From Flavobacteriales bacterium (lineage in GTDB: Bacteria; Bacteroidota; Bacteroidia; Flavobacteriales_E; Vicingaceae), in the NCBI GenBank assembly GCA_029262875.1, contig JAJCYO010000042.1, forward strand, positions 1 through 42,663: 42,663 nt of DNA, in the 5' to 3' direction. Under the pieces are notes generated by a model. The model saw only the letters and a program-made list of their open reading frames with translations, was not told the DNA's origin and did no database searches. Positions 41,635 to 42,663 of this stretch are shown piece after piece; the first letter of the stretch is position 1, and every line of letters begins with the position of its first letter. Made by a program: the position numbers and the translations under genes.

Positions 41635-42663
41635 ATGTTAAATAATAATTTTTTTTCTTTTTTCTTTTTGATATTACCCGTTATAGGGAATGCTCAAATT
41701 TATTTTGAGAATCAAGCGATTAACCAAAATATTAATTATAACTATCAACAGGGAAGTTTATTTGGTGGGGGAATTTCTTTTTGTGATTTTAATGGAGATG
41801 GTTGGGACGATTTAACTATAGCTACATCAGCAGGGGATAGTTTGGAGTTTTATCAAAATAATAACGGTTCATTTACCAAATTAAATCCTTTGGTTGATGA
41901 TACTTCAGGGGTAAAGCAGATTAACTGGGTAGATATTGACAACGATGGAGACAAAGATTTATTTCTTGTTGGAGTTTATCAGGGGTGTAGATTATATGAA
42001 AATACAGGAAATATGGCTATGGTTGATATTACCAGTTCCAGTATGATTGACCCAACTGCAATGACCGGTTTTAGTGGATCATGGGGAGATTATAACAATG
42101 ATGGATATCTTGATGTATATGTTTCGAATAGGGAGGAAGGAGGGCCTGTAACAGATTTACTGTATAGGAATAATGGAAATAATACCTTTACAGATGTTAC
42201 CAGTGTCGCAGGGTTGAGAGATACTACTAAATTATCATTATGTGCAGCTTGGTTTGACTACAATAATGATGGCTGGCAAGATATTTATTCGACCTCTGAC
42301 CGGATGTACTCACCAAATAGACTGTATAAGAATAATGGAAATGGAACATTTACTGATGTAAGCGCAAGTAGTAACATGCTTATTTTTATGGATGCTATGT
42401 CTGCAACAGTAGATGATTATAATAATGATGGTTGGTTGGACTTTTATATAACAAACACAGATACAGGGAATGTTTTCTTACACAATAATGGAGATGGGAC
42501 ATTTACTGATACTGCTTTAGCGAGTGGTGTCAGTTATAATGGTATTGGTTGGGGCGCAGCTTTTTTGGATGCCGAAAATGATGGAGACATGGATTTATAT
42601 GTTAGTGGCATGGGAGTTGGAATAATTAGGCCTTCATCGGTATTTTATGAAAATAATGGCAAT
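41635..42663 (+). CDS. N-terminal part of a secreted FG-GAP/VCBS-repeat protein (partial)
   Basis: An open frame of 343 codons begins at ATG 41635 and continues past the right edge. Residues 1-20 are a signal peptide (MLNNNFFSFFFLILPVIGNAQ). The rest is a series of VCBS/FG-GAP repeats, each carrying a calcium-loop motif DxNxDGxxD or variant: DFNGDGWDD, DIDNDGDKD, DYNNDGYLD, DYNNDGWQD, DYNNDGWLD and DAENDGDMD. 'LYRNNGNNTFTDVT'-type segments separate them. Such repeats build a beta-propeller in secreted proteins, often with ASPIC/UnbV domains and a T9SS tail further on, which lie outside the window here. It is divergent from the 1085-residue cargo gene, and the promoter at 41609-41616 supports the start. 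Confidence 0.85.
   Translation, partial: MLNNNFFSFFFLILPVIGNAQIYFENQAINQNINYNYQQGSLFGGGISFCDFNGDGWDDLTIATSAGDSLEFYQNNNGSFTKLNPLVDDTSGVKQINWVDIDNDGDKDLFLVGVYQGCRLYENTGNMAMVDITSSSMIDPTAMTGFSGSWGDYNNDGYLDVYVSNREEGGPVTDLLYRNNGNNTFTDVTSVAGLRDTTKLSLCAAWFDYNNDGWQDIYSTSDRMYSPNRLYKNNGNGTFTDVSASSNMLIFMDAMSATVDDYNNDGWLDFYITNTDTGNVFLHNNGDGTFTDTALASGVSYNGIGWGAAFLDAENDGDMDLYVSGMGVGIIRPSSVFYENNGN

Overview
The window looks like a chromosomal segment from a member of the Bacteroidota, most likely an aquatic Flavobacteriales-type bacterium. The evidence is AT-rich DNA, many type IX secretion system (T9SS) cargo proteins with type A (Por-secretion-tail) or type B (gliding-motility-associated, CHU_C-like) C-terminal domains, DUF5686 and DUF1573 proteins, weak purine-rich ribosome binding sites, and repeated matches to the Bacteroidota -7 promoter element TAnnTTTG upstream of genes. 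No phage, insertion sequence, tRNA, rRNA or CRISPR array was seen. No gene-free stretch exceeds 300 bases.

Layout. 1-5.8 kb: the N-terminal end of a probable leucyl aminopeptidase (minus strand), divergent mqnC (futalosine menaquinone pathway), a type B T9SS cargo protein with riboflavin synthase directly behind it, and convergent metF. 5.9-15.1 kb: lepA, then a long minus-strand run with asd, an M42 aminopeptidase, a cation:proton antiporter, a GNAT acetyltransferase, a DUF5686 outer-membrane-type protein and an intradiol-dioxygenase-like lipoprotein. 15.2-19.9 kb: a lamin-tail-domain secreted protein followed by four small membrane proteins, one resembling immunity protein 17, closed by a strong bidirectional terminator. 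19.9-24.2 kb: a small exported protein and a CUB/P-domain type B cargo (minus), and a DUF1573/VWA exported protein (plus) leading into dxr. 24.3-28.4 kb: dxr, rseP, an unknown exported protein and a polysaccharide deacetylase. 28.4-32 kb: purN, a nitroreductase, and the acpP-fabF-rnc fatty-acid/RNase III cluster. 32-42.7 kb: three type A cargo proteins (one DUF1566, two FN3/MAM-like paralogs), plsC and trpS between them, and the start of an FG-GAP/VCBS-repeat secreted protein that runs off the end.

Housekeeping genes cover isoprenoid (dxr), fatty acid and phospholipid (acpP, fabF, plsC), folate (metF), purine (purN), riboflavin, menaquinone and aspartate-family synthesis, and translation (lepA, trpS, rnc). 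Interleaved with these is an unusually dense set of secreted, repeat-rich surface proteins. The parts most worth a second look are the small-membrane-protein cluster at 18.6-19.8 kb, the internally duplicated FN3/MAM adhesin-like protein at 38.1-41.4 kb with its neighbouring paralog and near-identical terminator, the unusual C-terminal domain of the lamin-tail protein, and the very short or absent 5' leaders predicted for plsC and trpS.
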